This document shows, piece by piece, positions 21,515 to 32,068 of a DNA stretch of 64,000 nucleotides. The notes beneath the pieces are model-generated. The model was not told the DNA's origin, searched no databases, and was given only the letters and a program-made list of their open reading frames with translations. The stretch comes from Rutpela maculata (Eukaryota > Arthropoda > Insecta > Coleoptera > Cerambycidae): NCBI GenBank assembly GCA_936432065.2, contig OW386286.2, positions 22,627,179 to 22,691,178 of the forward strand, given 5' to 3'. Every line of letters begins with the position of its first letter. Positions within the stretch are counted from its first letter, which is position 1. Both the position numbers and the translations under genes were made by a program.

Positions 21515-23326
21515 ATTATAGTACAGTACCTAGGTAAAAAATAAGCAAAACTTTGGAATAATGTCATATTGAACGGATTTCGTTCATTTTTGGCAGTATA
21601 ATAGTAAATGCTTCACAGAAAAGTTTCTATATTGTGCGGGGGCTTGCTAATTTATAGGGGGTGGATGCCACCCTCTCAGGGGTGGCTCTTAAAAAATATA
21701 TATATTTATTGGAGCTGAAGTAGAATCAGATTTTAAGAAGAAAACGTTCTATGCAATTTTTCACATAAATTGATAGTTATAACGACTTCAAAATTGCGAT
21801 TTTAGCTTAAAAAAAAAGTATTTCCAAACGGCTTTCGTCAAGTTTCTCGAAAAATATTATTTTATCGAAAAAATGTTACAGACCAATTACAGAAAGTACA
21901 AATTGGGAATTAATTATATTTTTTGTTTATTGATGCAAGATTAATAATTTCGGAGATATTTAAGTTTACATTTGGCATCCAAGTGTTCATAAGATAATTA
22001 TTTAGAGTGAGAGTTAACTATCTCAGAAACTGTGACACCTACGTCAAGGATGATAATAGGTAGAATAATAGGTTATTAATTAAGCTTTCAACTGTTTTTT
22101 TATTTGTTTCTGTAGCATAAAAAACAAAGAAATTATGACCGAAGCAATGTGCGTCTACACATTTTTTTAATAACAACGTCGCCATTTTGTTACTGTAATT
22201 AGCCAGTAATTAAAAAAAAAGGAATTTCAAACACTGTTTCTCATTAATATATAGCATGACGTAGATGCTCAAATTTTTTGATTTATACACAACACTTGCT
22301 TTAGAAATAAAATACAGTTTAAACTATAAAGGTATTTTCCATAAAACGTAATTTTTTTTCTTTTCCAAATATTTCAATAAATATTAGTTTTATTGAAAGA
22401 GACCAAAAAAAGCTCATAAACTGACAATGGATTTCGCTTGTTTATTTATTTACATAGATTTATTAGTTTAGGAGATATGAAAGTTTACAAATTGCGTCTG
22501 AACGTTTATAAGACGAAAAATGCAGTTTAAATGTTAAATATCTCAGAAATTGTGATACCTACGTCACGCATGCTCAGAAATTAAATTAAAGACTATTAAT
22601 TGCGATTTCAAATTATTTTTTACTCGTTCCTGTGGCATAAGAAATAAAGAAGTTATGAAAGAAAAATGTGCGTGTTTATATTTTTTTATATAGAAAGGCC
22701 GCCAGTATGTTTCTAATTAGCCAATAATTTTAAAAAATTATCTCAAATACAGTTTTTCGTTAATATTACCTAGATGCTCAAATTTTTTTGCTCATTTAAA
22801 GCATTTGCTTTAGAAAAAAATTCATTTTATACTTTAAAGGCAATTTCGAAACACTTGGATACCAAATATAAACTTAAATATCTCCGAAATTATTAATCCT
22901 ACATGAATAAACAAAAAATATAATTAATTACCAGTTTGTACTTTCTGTAATTGGTCTGTAACATTTTTTCGATAAAGTGATACTTTTCGAGATACTTGAC
23001 GAAAGCCGTTTGGAAATACCCTTTTTTTAAGCTAAAAATCGCAATTTTGAAGTCGTTATTACTTAAAAACTATCAATGCGTGTGAAAAATTGCATAGAAC
23101 CTTTTCTTCTTAAAATTTGATTCTATTTCAGCTCCAATGAATATATATATATTTTTTAAGTGTCACCCCCTGAGAAGGCGTGGCATCCACCCCCTGTAAA
23201 TTAGCAAGCCCCCGCACAATATAGAAACTTTTCTGTGAAGCATTTGCTATTATACTGCCAAAAATGAACGAAATCCGTTCAATATGACATTATTCCGAAG
23301 TTAAAACCTCTAGTTACTGTACTATT
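21515..23326. repeat. 1.8-kb palindromic element with internal tandem duplication
   Basis: The outer ~450 bases at each side are complementary: TTATAGTACAGTACCTAGG against CCTCTAGTTACTGTACTAT, GGAATAATGTCATATTGAAC against TTCAATATGACATTATTCC, TGTGCGGGGGCTTGCTAATT against AATTAGCAAGCCCCCGCACA, GACGAAAGCCGTTTGG against its mirror. Inside, two direct units of about 500 bases (from ~21860 and ~22380) repeat GGAGATAT...AAGTTTACA, TATCTCAGAAA.TGTGA.ACC, TACGTCA and ATGCTCAAATTTTTT. No ORF of substance. The element is a foldback on the outside and a tandem duplication on the inside. Confidence 0.85.
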
Positions 23327-23447
23327 ATACTCTTCGCCGATTTATTGAGCTTTTTATATAATTGTTACACATTCTATAGGATACTCTTCGCAGTTTTCTT
23401 GTAAATAATGTTAGTTTTTGGATATTCTAAATTTTGTGATACCAACT
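23322..23447 (+). repeat. TACTCTTCG block 1 (shared with 40004-40125)
   Basis: TATACTCTTCGCCGATTTAT, TGAGCTTTTTATATA, TTGTTACACA, AGGATACTCTTCGCAG and AATAATGTTAGTTTT are shared collinearly with 40004-40125. TACTCTTCG is also the stem of the terminal hairpin at 25773-25800, so these are parts of one Helentron-like family. Confidence 0.6.
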
Positions 23448-23494
23448 TTGATGTGAAAAAAAAATATATGAAAAAAAAAATTAAAAAGAAAACA

Positions 23495-23560
23495 CCCTCT
23501 CAGGGATTCGAACACAAGACCTTTGGATTGCCAGACAAAGCAAGCAATCAATCAAGCAAT
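23495..23560 (-). repeat. tRNA-like B-box segment (SINE or tRNA relic)
   Basis: On the minus strand TTGTGTTCGAATCCCTGAGAG contains GTTCGAATCCC, a good RNA polymerase III B box, with the T-arm closed by CTC...GAG. No convincing A box or cloverleaf was found upstream. A tRNA-derived relic is more likely than a functional tRNA. Confidence 0.45.
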
Positions 23561-25569
23561 AGGCGTCTGAAAATGAGGAGTACGCCACCTGGTGGTCTAT
23601 AGTCAAACTAATTATGGGCTTTTCTGTCATTTTCTCTTTAGTGTACGATGATATCAACAATAAGTAAATGATAAACTGAGATGCTAAGTTATTAAAAATG
23701 TGATAGCGTTTAAAGGGGCTACAATTGGCTGGAGCCAACCCAGTCGATATCCTTTGTAGATTGCAGGGACAACTCGTGAAAGTTGAGTTGCATTGCAATG
23801 TTCAAAGCATACCCTCTTTAATGTAGACACCTTTAACCAGGCATTGAGAGGGGAAAAACTGGTGCAAATAATCGTGGCCTGAGTAGCAATAATAATGTCC
23901 TAGACAATCACACATTGTAAGTGAAATTTTTGAAATAAGTAAATATATGTAATTCCAGTATATTTAAAAGTAATAATATATACTATTGCACAAGACCCCT
24001 GAATATTTCTGTTTCATATTTTACAAAATATGTTTCATTTATTTTACTTAAAGAATTAATAAATATCTTTTCACTTATATTCAATGTACCACTAATTTCA
24101 TGGGTATTTGAATCTGAGACACTTGTTTGTAAACATAGAGCGTACACATTTTTAAGTTTTGTGTTGAATATGGGTTGTACCACACAAAATAATATGTCCT
24201 GCATTTAAAATATATTCCCCTTCATACACACACTTAGAATTTTTACATTTTTAGCGCTTCACAAATGTTCCATACATTGCAATATGCTTAACCTAAATGT
24301 CACTCATGTTTCCTGAAAAAAAAAGTGATTTAAACTACAACTGTATATAAATTTAGAGAAATATTTAAGTTTATTAATATTTAACTAGCCAGACACCGTT
24401 TATGTCGAAGAAACTGTACTTTTCAAGGAAAAAACTAGATAACCTAAAAAAATATGAATTTTGCTGAATAATGCCATTAACATCTTGCAAATCACTTACA
24501 ACAAAATCTTGCAAACCTTTAGGTCATATATTATTAATGTTATTATTTTTAACGCCAAAAACAACAATAAACAGAACGAAACCAATATAAGTATTCGCCA
24601 TATAAACAAACAAAAAGCCTATAATTAGTTCACGAGTTCTCCACTTTGGCGCTGGCATCTTAAATTCAGACGCCTATAACAATTTTATTAAAATTAGGGG
24701 TACATGTATGTGCCTCCCCGGAATCTGGCCTGGAGCCAGCCAGACAACCACGACGCGTAGCGCCGTGGTGGGTGTTGGGTTGGGCTAAAGCTGAATATAA
24801 AAGGTTAAAACTCCTGCCTAAAAATAAAGCGTAAAATTAACAATTTGGATCAATAATAGTACACAAAAATAATTATTAAAAAACAATTAAAATTAGCACT
24901 TAAAAAAACTAGCGGTTTCGCGCACAGACGAACACTTTGGGATTTTGATTGCTGACACGGGAAAATAGAACTCAACGAAAAAATCCGTTCGAAGCAATTC
25001 CACCCTGGTCTTCCTGCCAGGAAAGTGTGGTGGATAAAAGGTGTGGTTTAAAATGTTTAGATTATTAGACAGAATTTAGAAACAAAAAGGACAAGAACAA
25101 AATTGAACAAATATAAATAAAGAAGAGGGGATTGTAAAGTGCCAAAGTTGAGGAAAGATAAAGAGTAGGGTAGATATAAGTTATGGTAGGGGAAAGTTTG
25201 GCTAAGTGAGTGGTCGGCCTGGTACGGTAGGTGGTGTCTGATATCGAAAAGTATTGCATTATGCTGTCTGATTCGAGTTATGTTGCGCCCACTTTGAATT
25301 GATAGAATTTTTGTGAAATTTCTTAAGCCATTGGACCATCACACATCACTACAATAATTGAATGTCTGTAGTATATTCGAGTATCATATTTCAACGAATT
25401 AGATATATTATTATGAAATATATATACATTAGTAAAATGTATACCTAAACAAAAAAAAATTATAGAGAATAAAATTTCGCAAGATTTCTATTTAAGTACA
25501 AGTGACAAAAATTAAGAAAATATATTTTTTCAATTTAAATGATTAATTATTTTTTTATTTACTGATTGA
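23561..25569. other. No recognised gene
   Basis: Several short open frames on the minus strand (23983-24204, 25065-25259) lack any motif. A G+C-rich patch at 24710-24785 holds a small hairpin (ACCACGACGC...CCGTGGT). Nothing else is recognised. Confidence 0.35.
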
Positions 25570-25800
25570 TTTTTTTCAAAAACAACAGGGTTCTTCCTCT
25601 AGCTAACGCTAACTTACTTTATTAAGTTATCGTGCTTACAAGAAACGTAACGGACGGACGGACAGACGGACATTTTGAAAGTTGTTCAGAATTCGTTCAT
25701 TAACATAATGATACGAAAATTTTTCTCTACGAGCGATATTTACTGATTTAGAAATGTGCCGATCAAATACAATATACTCTTCGTTTTTGCGAAGAGTATA
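25570..25800 (+). mobile_element. Helentron-like 3' end, TACTCTTCG family
   Basis: CTCTAGCTAACGCTAACTTA, GTTATCGTGCTTACAAGAAA, ACGGACGGACGGACAGACGG, CTACGAGCGATATTTACTGA and a perfect 28-base terminal hairpin TATACTCTTCG-TTTTTG-CGAAGAGTATA (25773-25800). The mirror copy is at 38589-38830. A terminal hairpin with a short conserved tail is characteristic of Helitron/Helentron 3' ends. The 5' partner may be the block at 23322-23447, giving an element of ~2.5 kb, but that pairing is inference. Confidence 0.65.
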
Positions 25801-26503
25801 ATAAGGCAGCAACTTCCGAGAAAATAGACGAAAAGTGTTTTTCGTCGACTGGCATCGAAAGTATTCTATAAAATATTATTGTCCTCCATTGCATTTCTTT
25901 AATTAATATCTTTTTTGGGGTATTCACTTCATTAAAAGTGTATCAGGTTTATTCCTTGGCAGTAGTGTTAATATTACTTTTATTCGTCAAATAGGGCTTT
26001 AGAAATGACGCCAATAATAAACAGACACAGAACAGACATAGAGACAAATTGAAGGAATTGAAATACCTTAATTTTCGTAAACTACATAATCTGAAACATT
26101 AAGATTCGAAGACATTTCAGAAAAGGATTTTTCACAATTATAATACTTCCCTTCCATAGGCGAGTAACAAACTTTAAAATACCATAAACTAAGTTAGACA
26201 ACTTAATAATATAGTTTCTCAAGCATTTGATTTGCTTCAGCAAAGTCAATTTGTCCATAAGAGGTCTGTATTTTGAGACAATGGTTTCTTTTGTGATATA
26301 CTTGTTTGTAATTTAAACTGTATAGTAGGTTCCGTATATAATTCAGCGATATAAAAAAAGTTCGCAAAAAAGCGTAAAGGACATCGAGCGCTTTTGGTTC
26401 CATGTGTACTGCCGGCGCTAGGTTGAGCAGTACACAGGACCGGACTTAAAATGTATTTTCCGTTTCAAATAATGAATTAAAAGATTTGAATTCTCGTTCA
26501 ATT
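25801..26503. other. No recognisable feature
   Basis: AT-rich. The minus-strand open frame 26203-26403 shows no motif. Confidence 0.35.
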
Positions 26504-26622
26504 ACAGTTGACTACACAATTCTTAGGCGTGTAAAAAATGCCAGCGTCTTTGATCTTTACCCTACCGCCATGGACGCCGACATTTTTTACACGCTTAAGA
26601 ATTCTGTAGTGAACTACACTAA
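26504..26622. repeat. Hairpin MITE, ~48-bp arms
   Basis: AGTTGACTACACAATTCTTA, GGCGTGTAAAAAATG and AGCGTC pair with GACGC, CATTTTTTACACGC, TTAAGAATTCTGTAGTGAAC. The loop is ~24 bases. No coding capacity. Confidence 0.85.
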
Positions 26623-26859
26623 TAACAAACAGAGAGTAATTACATAAATTACAATTAAATCCACGTATTTATGCTCATATTAGCTAAAAACTAAAACGGG
26701 TGTTCTTTTAAGGACATATTTTTTTAACAGTGAATAATACGATATCTGACATCAGAACTGTAAATTAAGTATGTTTTCACAAATGTATACAAACTTCAAC
26801 GATGCCAGTTTTTCTTATTGCCCAGCAAGGACCAACGAGGAGATATAAGCATATCCCTT

Positions 26860-27053
26860 GCCAGGATAGATGTGTTTTTCCAATGAATTAATTGGCCCCA
26901 GACTAGCTCTATCGGATTAAAAATACAATAATAAGGAGGTAGTCTTAAAACAGAGTGGCCATATTGCCTCACAAAAGCCATATTTTGTCGACCGAAATGG
27001 CAAGGTCTCGCCTGATCTGCTTCCATATTCCACAGTGCAGAACGTTCTTTCAC
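26860..27053 (-). pseudogene. Tc1/IS630-type DDE transposase fragment
   Basis: The minus frame contains YGHSVLRLPPYYCIFNPIEL, VWGQLI. This matches the C-terminal DDE block of Tc1/mariner-IS630-like transposases (LPPYHC..NPIE..W...K), where the last acidic residue is the E of NPIE. The earlier catalytic aspartates are absent. The short open frame extends to 26796 and ends without a full catalytic core. Truncated on both sides. Confidence 0.7.
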
Positions 27054-27586
27054 GGATTAATTCAAAACCGTTTCATTACCCTTCATTTTCATCTTATCAC
27101 GATCATCTTTTTAACAAGTATTTATTTTTGTAAACTTTAGTTTACTGTCAAACAAGGTAAAACTATTTATTTCACCAAAAAGGTTTAATAAAACTTTTCA
27201 TTAAACTTTTATGACATGACAAAGAAACAATTAGTCCCTGATAGTCCACGTTGACTAGATAACTTATTGCAACCAATCATAAATTCGCGAGAGCAAATTT
27301 CAATTAATTATATTCAGTGGGATTGACCTACATTTTTGTTAGGAAATATGTATGACCATTTTTTGTGATGATGATAAAAGAAGCCGAAGAACTTTATGGC
27401 CTTTTTTGTAAATAAACTGAAACTGATATGCAGTTGGTACCCTTTACGGTTTTTTGGGAGCTTTTTTATAACGCTGAATTATATACTGCACCTACAATAA
27501 CTTTATATTGACTTTACCATATTTAATTTTGTTTGTATTTGACCTGTCCCATGTCATTTCCTTATATGATATAACGGACATAATGA

Positions 27587-27612
27587 TTATTATTATTATT
27601 ATTATTATTATT
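27587..27612. repeat. (ATT)n microsatellite
   Basis: About 26 bases of uninterrupted ATT repeats. The wider region 27054-28703 holds no gene or transposon that I recognise. Confidence 0.9.
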
Positions 27613-28703
27613 GCTATACTTTGATTTTATTTTAATCGACTTTACAAAAATGCCCGTTGAACAGCACCATCATGTTAGGTAGGTGTTAGTGAGGCGAAAA
27701 AAGTAAATGCCTCTGTTAACATTCCTTAACGTCCCTTTCATCTTTAACGGTGAAAAAATTTTGGTTTTATATCCGATTATTTCACTCATTAACGCTATAG
27801 CCAATGAGAGCCCGTTTTTTCACAACATTGCACCAATCAAATGTCATTATTAGTGACAGGAGCAACATGCAAAATTTATCGCTCTAATTCTTTAGGTCGC
27901 TGCAGCGGCAAATATTGCGAAAATTTTTTGACGTTTTGTGTCGTGACATGTTTTCGGCAAATAGGACAAATCGTGATTTTAAATGTTATCTATAAATATC
28001 GTTTCTAGCTTATTACTAATTGTTAACGTAAATTGTAAATTGTAGTACTGAATTAATAACCTAAAAAGCCAATTCTGCGTGGAACTTATATAGGTTCGGG
28101 ACAAGTTATAGGTACACAGCTTTCAATGGCTTAATACCTAACATAATTACAAAATAATTTTCCCAACTAAAATTAAATATGAATATCTACGAAGCAGACA
28201 AATCAGTTATTTCATGATAAATACACAAATGTAGATACTTACGTATGGTAATTCATCAATCATTACAAAGCAGCTAACACTTATTTGGAAAATCAAAACT
28301 GTGCAGTATCACTATATACATTATAATTCGTTGTACTTAAAGTCTCTCTACTTAAACAAGTAAACCTTAACTTAACTATCAAACTTCTCAAATTAGAAAC
28401 AAGGATTAAATACATAAATATATATTAATAAACACTTTAATACAACAATTCAATTCACTGTTTAGGCTAGTAACTAAGTTAAGCTAGCGTTACTAGATGG
28501 CGGTACCATACCATCTGAGCCGGCAGCCTTAGAACGTAAAAGAATAGATTGGTAATATGCAATTTGTGTGATTTCACCGGTAATGTGATTGGTCGAAGCG
28601 TGCTTTGTTGTGATGACTAGTCTTATAAGTTACAGTACAGATGGTTTAACGTATATTGTTTTTCTTGATTGTCATAATTTAAACCTACTTTGTTTTTTAT
28701 TAG

Positions 28704-28761
28704 ATGAGTCGCTTTGGAAATGCATTTTTATGTGACGTAAATGATGAAATTGAAGATAAAG
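28704..28761 (+). other. Possible short coding exon (MSRFGNAF...)
   Basis: A pyrimidine-rich tract and TTTTTTATTAG precede ATGAGTCGC; the frame MSRFGNAFLCDVNDEIEDK is followed by AAG/GTGAGTAA, a good donor. The combination acceptor-ATG-19 codons-donor is suggestive, but the exon is very short and no following exon was found. Family unknown. Chance is a real alternative. Confidence 0.2.
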
Positions 28762-28855
28762 GTGAGTAATTTCTAAAAAGCAACAAGGAAACGTCTGAAG
28801 GCAATTAATTACTGAACATAATATTGAAGATATTCTTAACGAATTATTTATTCGT

Positions 28856-29093
28856 GAAATATTCTCCACAAATACCACTCGTGCTTTAAATTTTATCTAA
28901 AAATTTTTTCTTAAGCTAAGTTGCCCCTAGTTAATATAACTCGTGCAAACTGGCAGTTTATTATCAAAGATTAAATCCCTCCCGCTAAAGCGGTCGGGAT
29001 TTAATCAGATAGTAAACTGTCAATTTGCACTCTTTATATTACCAGGCAACACGCTTTCGAAAAAAATTTCGATAAAATTTTAAGCACTAGTGA
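28856..29093. repeat. Foldback MITE
   Basis: Outer arms CGTGCTTTAAATTTTAT against ATAAAATTTTAAGCAC, middle GTGCAAACTGGCAGTTTA against TAAACTGTCAATTTGCAC, inner GATTAAATCC against GGATTTAATC, with a G+C-rich tip CCCGCTAAAGCGGTCGGG. About 110 bases per arm. DNA 29094-29898 shows nothing else. Confidence 0.85.
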
Positions 29094-30254
29094 TATTACA
29101 TACGATAATTGTCTCAATTATCCTGAACATTTCAAGTAATCTCATGTCTACTTCAACCAGTCCTTCCTATATCTGTGCGGATGAAAAAGAACATCATCCT
29201 CTGACAGATGCCTTGTTTTGAAGAAAAGAGATTCCCTTAATTTAATTTTCGTTGCGCTTGTACGGTACCAGTTGAAAAATGTTATCAGTGCAGTTGAAAG
29301 TAGTCAGCCAGCCGCAAGGAGTGTAATCGTATCATATTTTAAGGATTCCAAGAGTCTGCTCCCCTCAGATTGATTCTCCTAATTTGTTAAATAAATCGAG
29401 CAGCTGTACCTTTCAGAATTCCCACAACCGCTAATATCACCGCACCTGCCTTTTAATCTGAGGTTACTGGCTGCCCATATTTTAACATTTTTCAGATAAA
29501 TTAATGCTCATTTGTTATGCGCTTACAAAATATGAAGGAAAGAGTCTGTTATTTATTCCTGTTGTGTAGCTGTAATCAAGAGGCAAATCGCTGGAGAATT
29601 ACTTTGCTGCTGTAGCGGAATGACAATGTTGTAAACGTATATAATTTCAAAATGGGTCATTAAAGTAAAAATGTACATCATTAGTTTTCATGAGTTTATA
29701 ATTGAGTCGCCTTATCTGAGAAGAACATGTTTGAATATTGATTAAAATAATAAAACGAAATTCATAAAGAAGATGAATTTGAGATTAAAACGGGTTAAAT
29801 CCCATTTATTTTTATAGAAAATTTATTACTTTATCAAAATTTTACTTTTGTATTTACCTGGCTAGCTACCAAGTTAAAACTTTCAATTGGCATATAGTCC
29901 AGTCATATAGGGATTCCACCTCGAAATGAAAGATAATAAGCTGTAAACTTGTATACATCTTTATTTTGGCATTTTATAAGCTGACTCAAAAGTCTGATAG
30001 AATCTCGTGTTCGCGAGTCAATATATTCAAGGTCAAAGGTAGCAAGAATCGTTTTTTTGTAAATATCTCGTTTGCTATGCTCTAAATGACATTTTGATTT
30101 ATTATAAAAGTTATAGAGCATAAAATTCTCTACAAATTTTGTATCAAGCAATATTTTATGCATTCAACCGTTCTTGAGATAGAGTGCGAAGAGTGGGGAG
30201 CGCGTATATCTCATAACGCTAGGCCAACTGTGGAATCCAGTAAATAATACTGTA

Positions 30255-30669
30255 AAACTGTATCTTGGCAACTACTATCAGATTCAAACTTGGTTAGGGA
30301 ATGATTTAGAACCCCAGAAATGAGGCTGGGTACTGCAAAATGAAATCCTGGAACCGATAACAACATTATTACCACCAGCACCAGATGAACTGCTCAGTAC
30401 AATATTTTGCAACTGTAAGAATGGTTGTGGTTCGCGCTGCAGATGCGGAAAAATCAGGGTTGCAATGCTCTTCAGCTTGTGGTCATTGTAATGGACAAGC
30501 ATGCATCGATGCTTCATTTTATACAAACGATATTGATGAAGCAAGTGAATACGTACCTGAAATCCTTGAAGCTTTAGAGTCAAATGTAACAGACAACGAG
30601 GATGATGATAATGAATTTGAAATTCAAGTTGAGCGACCGGAAGAAAAAGACGATGATGAAGAAAATTAA
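30255..30669 (+). pseudogene. HEEADT-family protein, C-terminal part
   Basis: Frame one gives YYQIQTWLGNDLEPQK, a TGA, GWVLQNEILEPI, LLPPAPDELLSTIFCNC and KNGCGSRCRCGK; a frameshift at ~30452 continues SGLQCSSACGHCNGQAC and a long acidic tail (EDDDNEFE, EKDDDEEN) to the stop at 30667. The order Y-Q-x-Q-x-W, then GW, then PPAP/LP.AP, then a cysteine cluster is the same as in the copy at 42930-43258 (VRYQTIEWC, FGWELKND, CSCVKRKC). Function is unknown; the cysteine cluster is probably metal-binding. Broken by one stop and one frameshift. Confidence 0.65.
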
Positions 30670-30728
30670 GTTGCATATTTGCTATTAATAACAAAATTAA
30701 CAAAAAAAAGTATCTATAAACATAATAT

Positions 30729-30986
30729 CTTCTTCTTCAGCCCGTTATCTGCGCCCAGTATTGAGCATAGGCTTCCCTTAACATTTTCCATTTGTTTCTA
30801 TCCTGTGTGACTCTTATCCATGGTAGTCCTGCCACTCTCTTGATGTCATCGTGCCATCGAGTTGTTGGTCGACATCTATTTCTTCTTCCCTCCCATGATC
30901 TCCACTGAAGCATATTAGCGTTCCATCTGTTGTCCTTGCTGCGAGCTATGTGTCCGGCATAGTCCCATTTCAACTGTGTTATTCTT
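30729..30986 (-). pseudogene. LINE 3' end inserted in the TIR element
   Basis: RERITQLKWDYAGHIARSKD, NRWNANMLQWRSWEGRRNRC, RPTTRWHDDIKRVAG, WIRVTQDRNKWKMLREAYAQ and YWAQITG then stop: the terminal domain of an insect endonuclease-reverse transcriptase (W.GH.AR..D.RW...L.W.P....R..GRP..RW.DD......W...A.DR..W...GEA). The 3' end is again a GAAGAAGAAG tail (TTCTTCTTC on plus at 30729). Strongly 5'-truncated. Its left limit in the host element coincides with the beginning of the right arm. Confidence 0.85.
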
Positions 30987-31204
30987 TCTCTAAAATCAAA
31001 ATCATTTAGAGCATAGAAAACGAGATATTTACAAAAAAACCGATTCTTGCGGCCTTTGATCTTGAATATGTTGACTCGCGTACATGAGATCCTATGAGAC
31101 TTTTGAGCCAACTTATAAAATGCCAAAACAAAGATTTATACAAGTTTACAGCTTATTATGTTTCATTCCGAGGTTTACCATTTTATTTTACCTTACATGA
31201 CTGG

Positions 31205-31994
31205 ATTAATAGTTTTGAAATAAAATACAACATTAAAAATATGAAAAATATATTACATAAAATATGTAGAGGAAAGAGATATACAGGGTGTGGACAAATA
31301 AAATGTGCTGGCGATAATAATATTCTACAAACAATTTATACAAAATGAATGGTACACAGAAAGACAGACATACCTAAAAAGGTACTGTAAAAATGTACAA
31401 CGGCAAAAAGGCAACAATACATCAAAATACAAGTATATTCTAACAGCAAACAATAATTAGTTGGCCAACGTAATATTACTCTACGAAAACATTACCCAAC
31501 ATAGTATTCATAAACAACATGTTTCGATATTTAACTCAATAAACAAATCTCTAAATGTAAGCAAAGGTATTTACAAAAGAAATGAAATGATATGCATCAT
31601 AGCATATTACTTGAATAGAACATTAACAAGAGTTTACAAATAATAAGCATGTAGTGTTTAACAACAAAGATAAAAGCACTAGCGAAAACAATTTGTTTGT
31701 CTGTCAAACGACGGGAGTTACACATTCCACAAAGAAGTGGAATTAAACGAAACCGCACAAAACGTACGATGAAAATGCTGAGACATTGGAGAAATACAAG
31801 TGTTTTTGTACTTACAATAACTGCTGGAACAATAACAACAATAATTACTGGAACCTGGCAATGCACCATTTGGTGGTTACATAAACAGATTATAGATTGG
31901 TATCAACAGTAACTATGCCAAAAAATGCAAGACTATACCATTTTAGGTATATTAAACACTATACAGGTCCTTTCTTATTAAACTGCACTTAAAG
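31205..31994. other. No recognised gene upstream of the LINE
   Basis: TATACAGGGTGTGG at 31280-31293 resembles the TATA/CAGGGTG start of the foldbacks at 49775 and 63689, but no arm partner was found. Short overlapping frames at 31461-31912 show no motif. Confidence 0.3.
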
Positions 31995-32012
31995 CAGCTC
32001 TCGCCGACTCGG

Positions 32013-32046
32013 TGGCGCAGTGCTTAAGGGGTTAAGCTTGCGCAGT
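32013..32046 (+). promoter_or_regulatory. tRNA A-box-like motif in the LINE leader
   Basis: TGGCGCAGTGCTTAAGGG fits the A box of tRNA genes (TRGCNNAGYNGG). It is followed by GGGTTAAGCTTGCG (32029-32042), and GGTTAAGCTTGCG is the first sequence of the SINE at 37556. No B box follows here. It is either part of the LINE's 5' UTR or a SINE relic into which the LINE inserted. Confidence 0.4.
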
Positions 32047-32068
32047 TTCAGCGAGGACTTGCGCCAAC

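Larger units (their letters stand above)
29899..31204 (+). mobile_element. Internally deleted TIR element carrying HEEADT-family C-terminus
   Basis: Left arm ~29899-30105 and right arm ~30987-31204 are reverse complements: CCAGTCATATAGGG against CCTTACATGACTGG at the outside, then AATAAGCTGTAAACTTGTAT, GGCATTTTATAAGCTGACTC, CGCGAGTCAATATATTCAAG, AATATCTCGTTTGCTATGCT and ATTTTGATTTATTATA against their mirrors. Between them lie a plus-strand pseudogene of the HEEADT family (30255-30669) and an inserted LINE 3' end (30729-30986, minus). The layout repeats that of 41265-43792 with unrelated end sequences, minus most of the coding region. No target duplication was identified. Two matching open frames on opposite strands (29903-30163, 31094-31348) are simply the arms. 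Confidence 0.7.

Noticed and set aside
29903..31348. Similar open frames at 29903-30163 (-) and 31094-31348 (+)
   Set aside because: Same explanation: the inverted arms of the 29899-31204 element.
31461..31912. Short overlapping frames upstream of the LINE, one with a hydrophobic stretch
   Set aside because: Overlap on opposite strands, no family likeness, position within featureless DNA.
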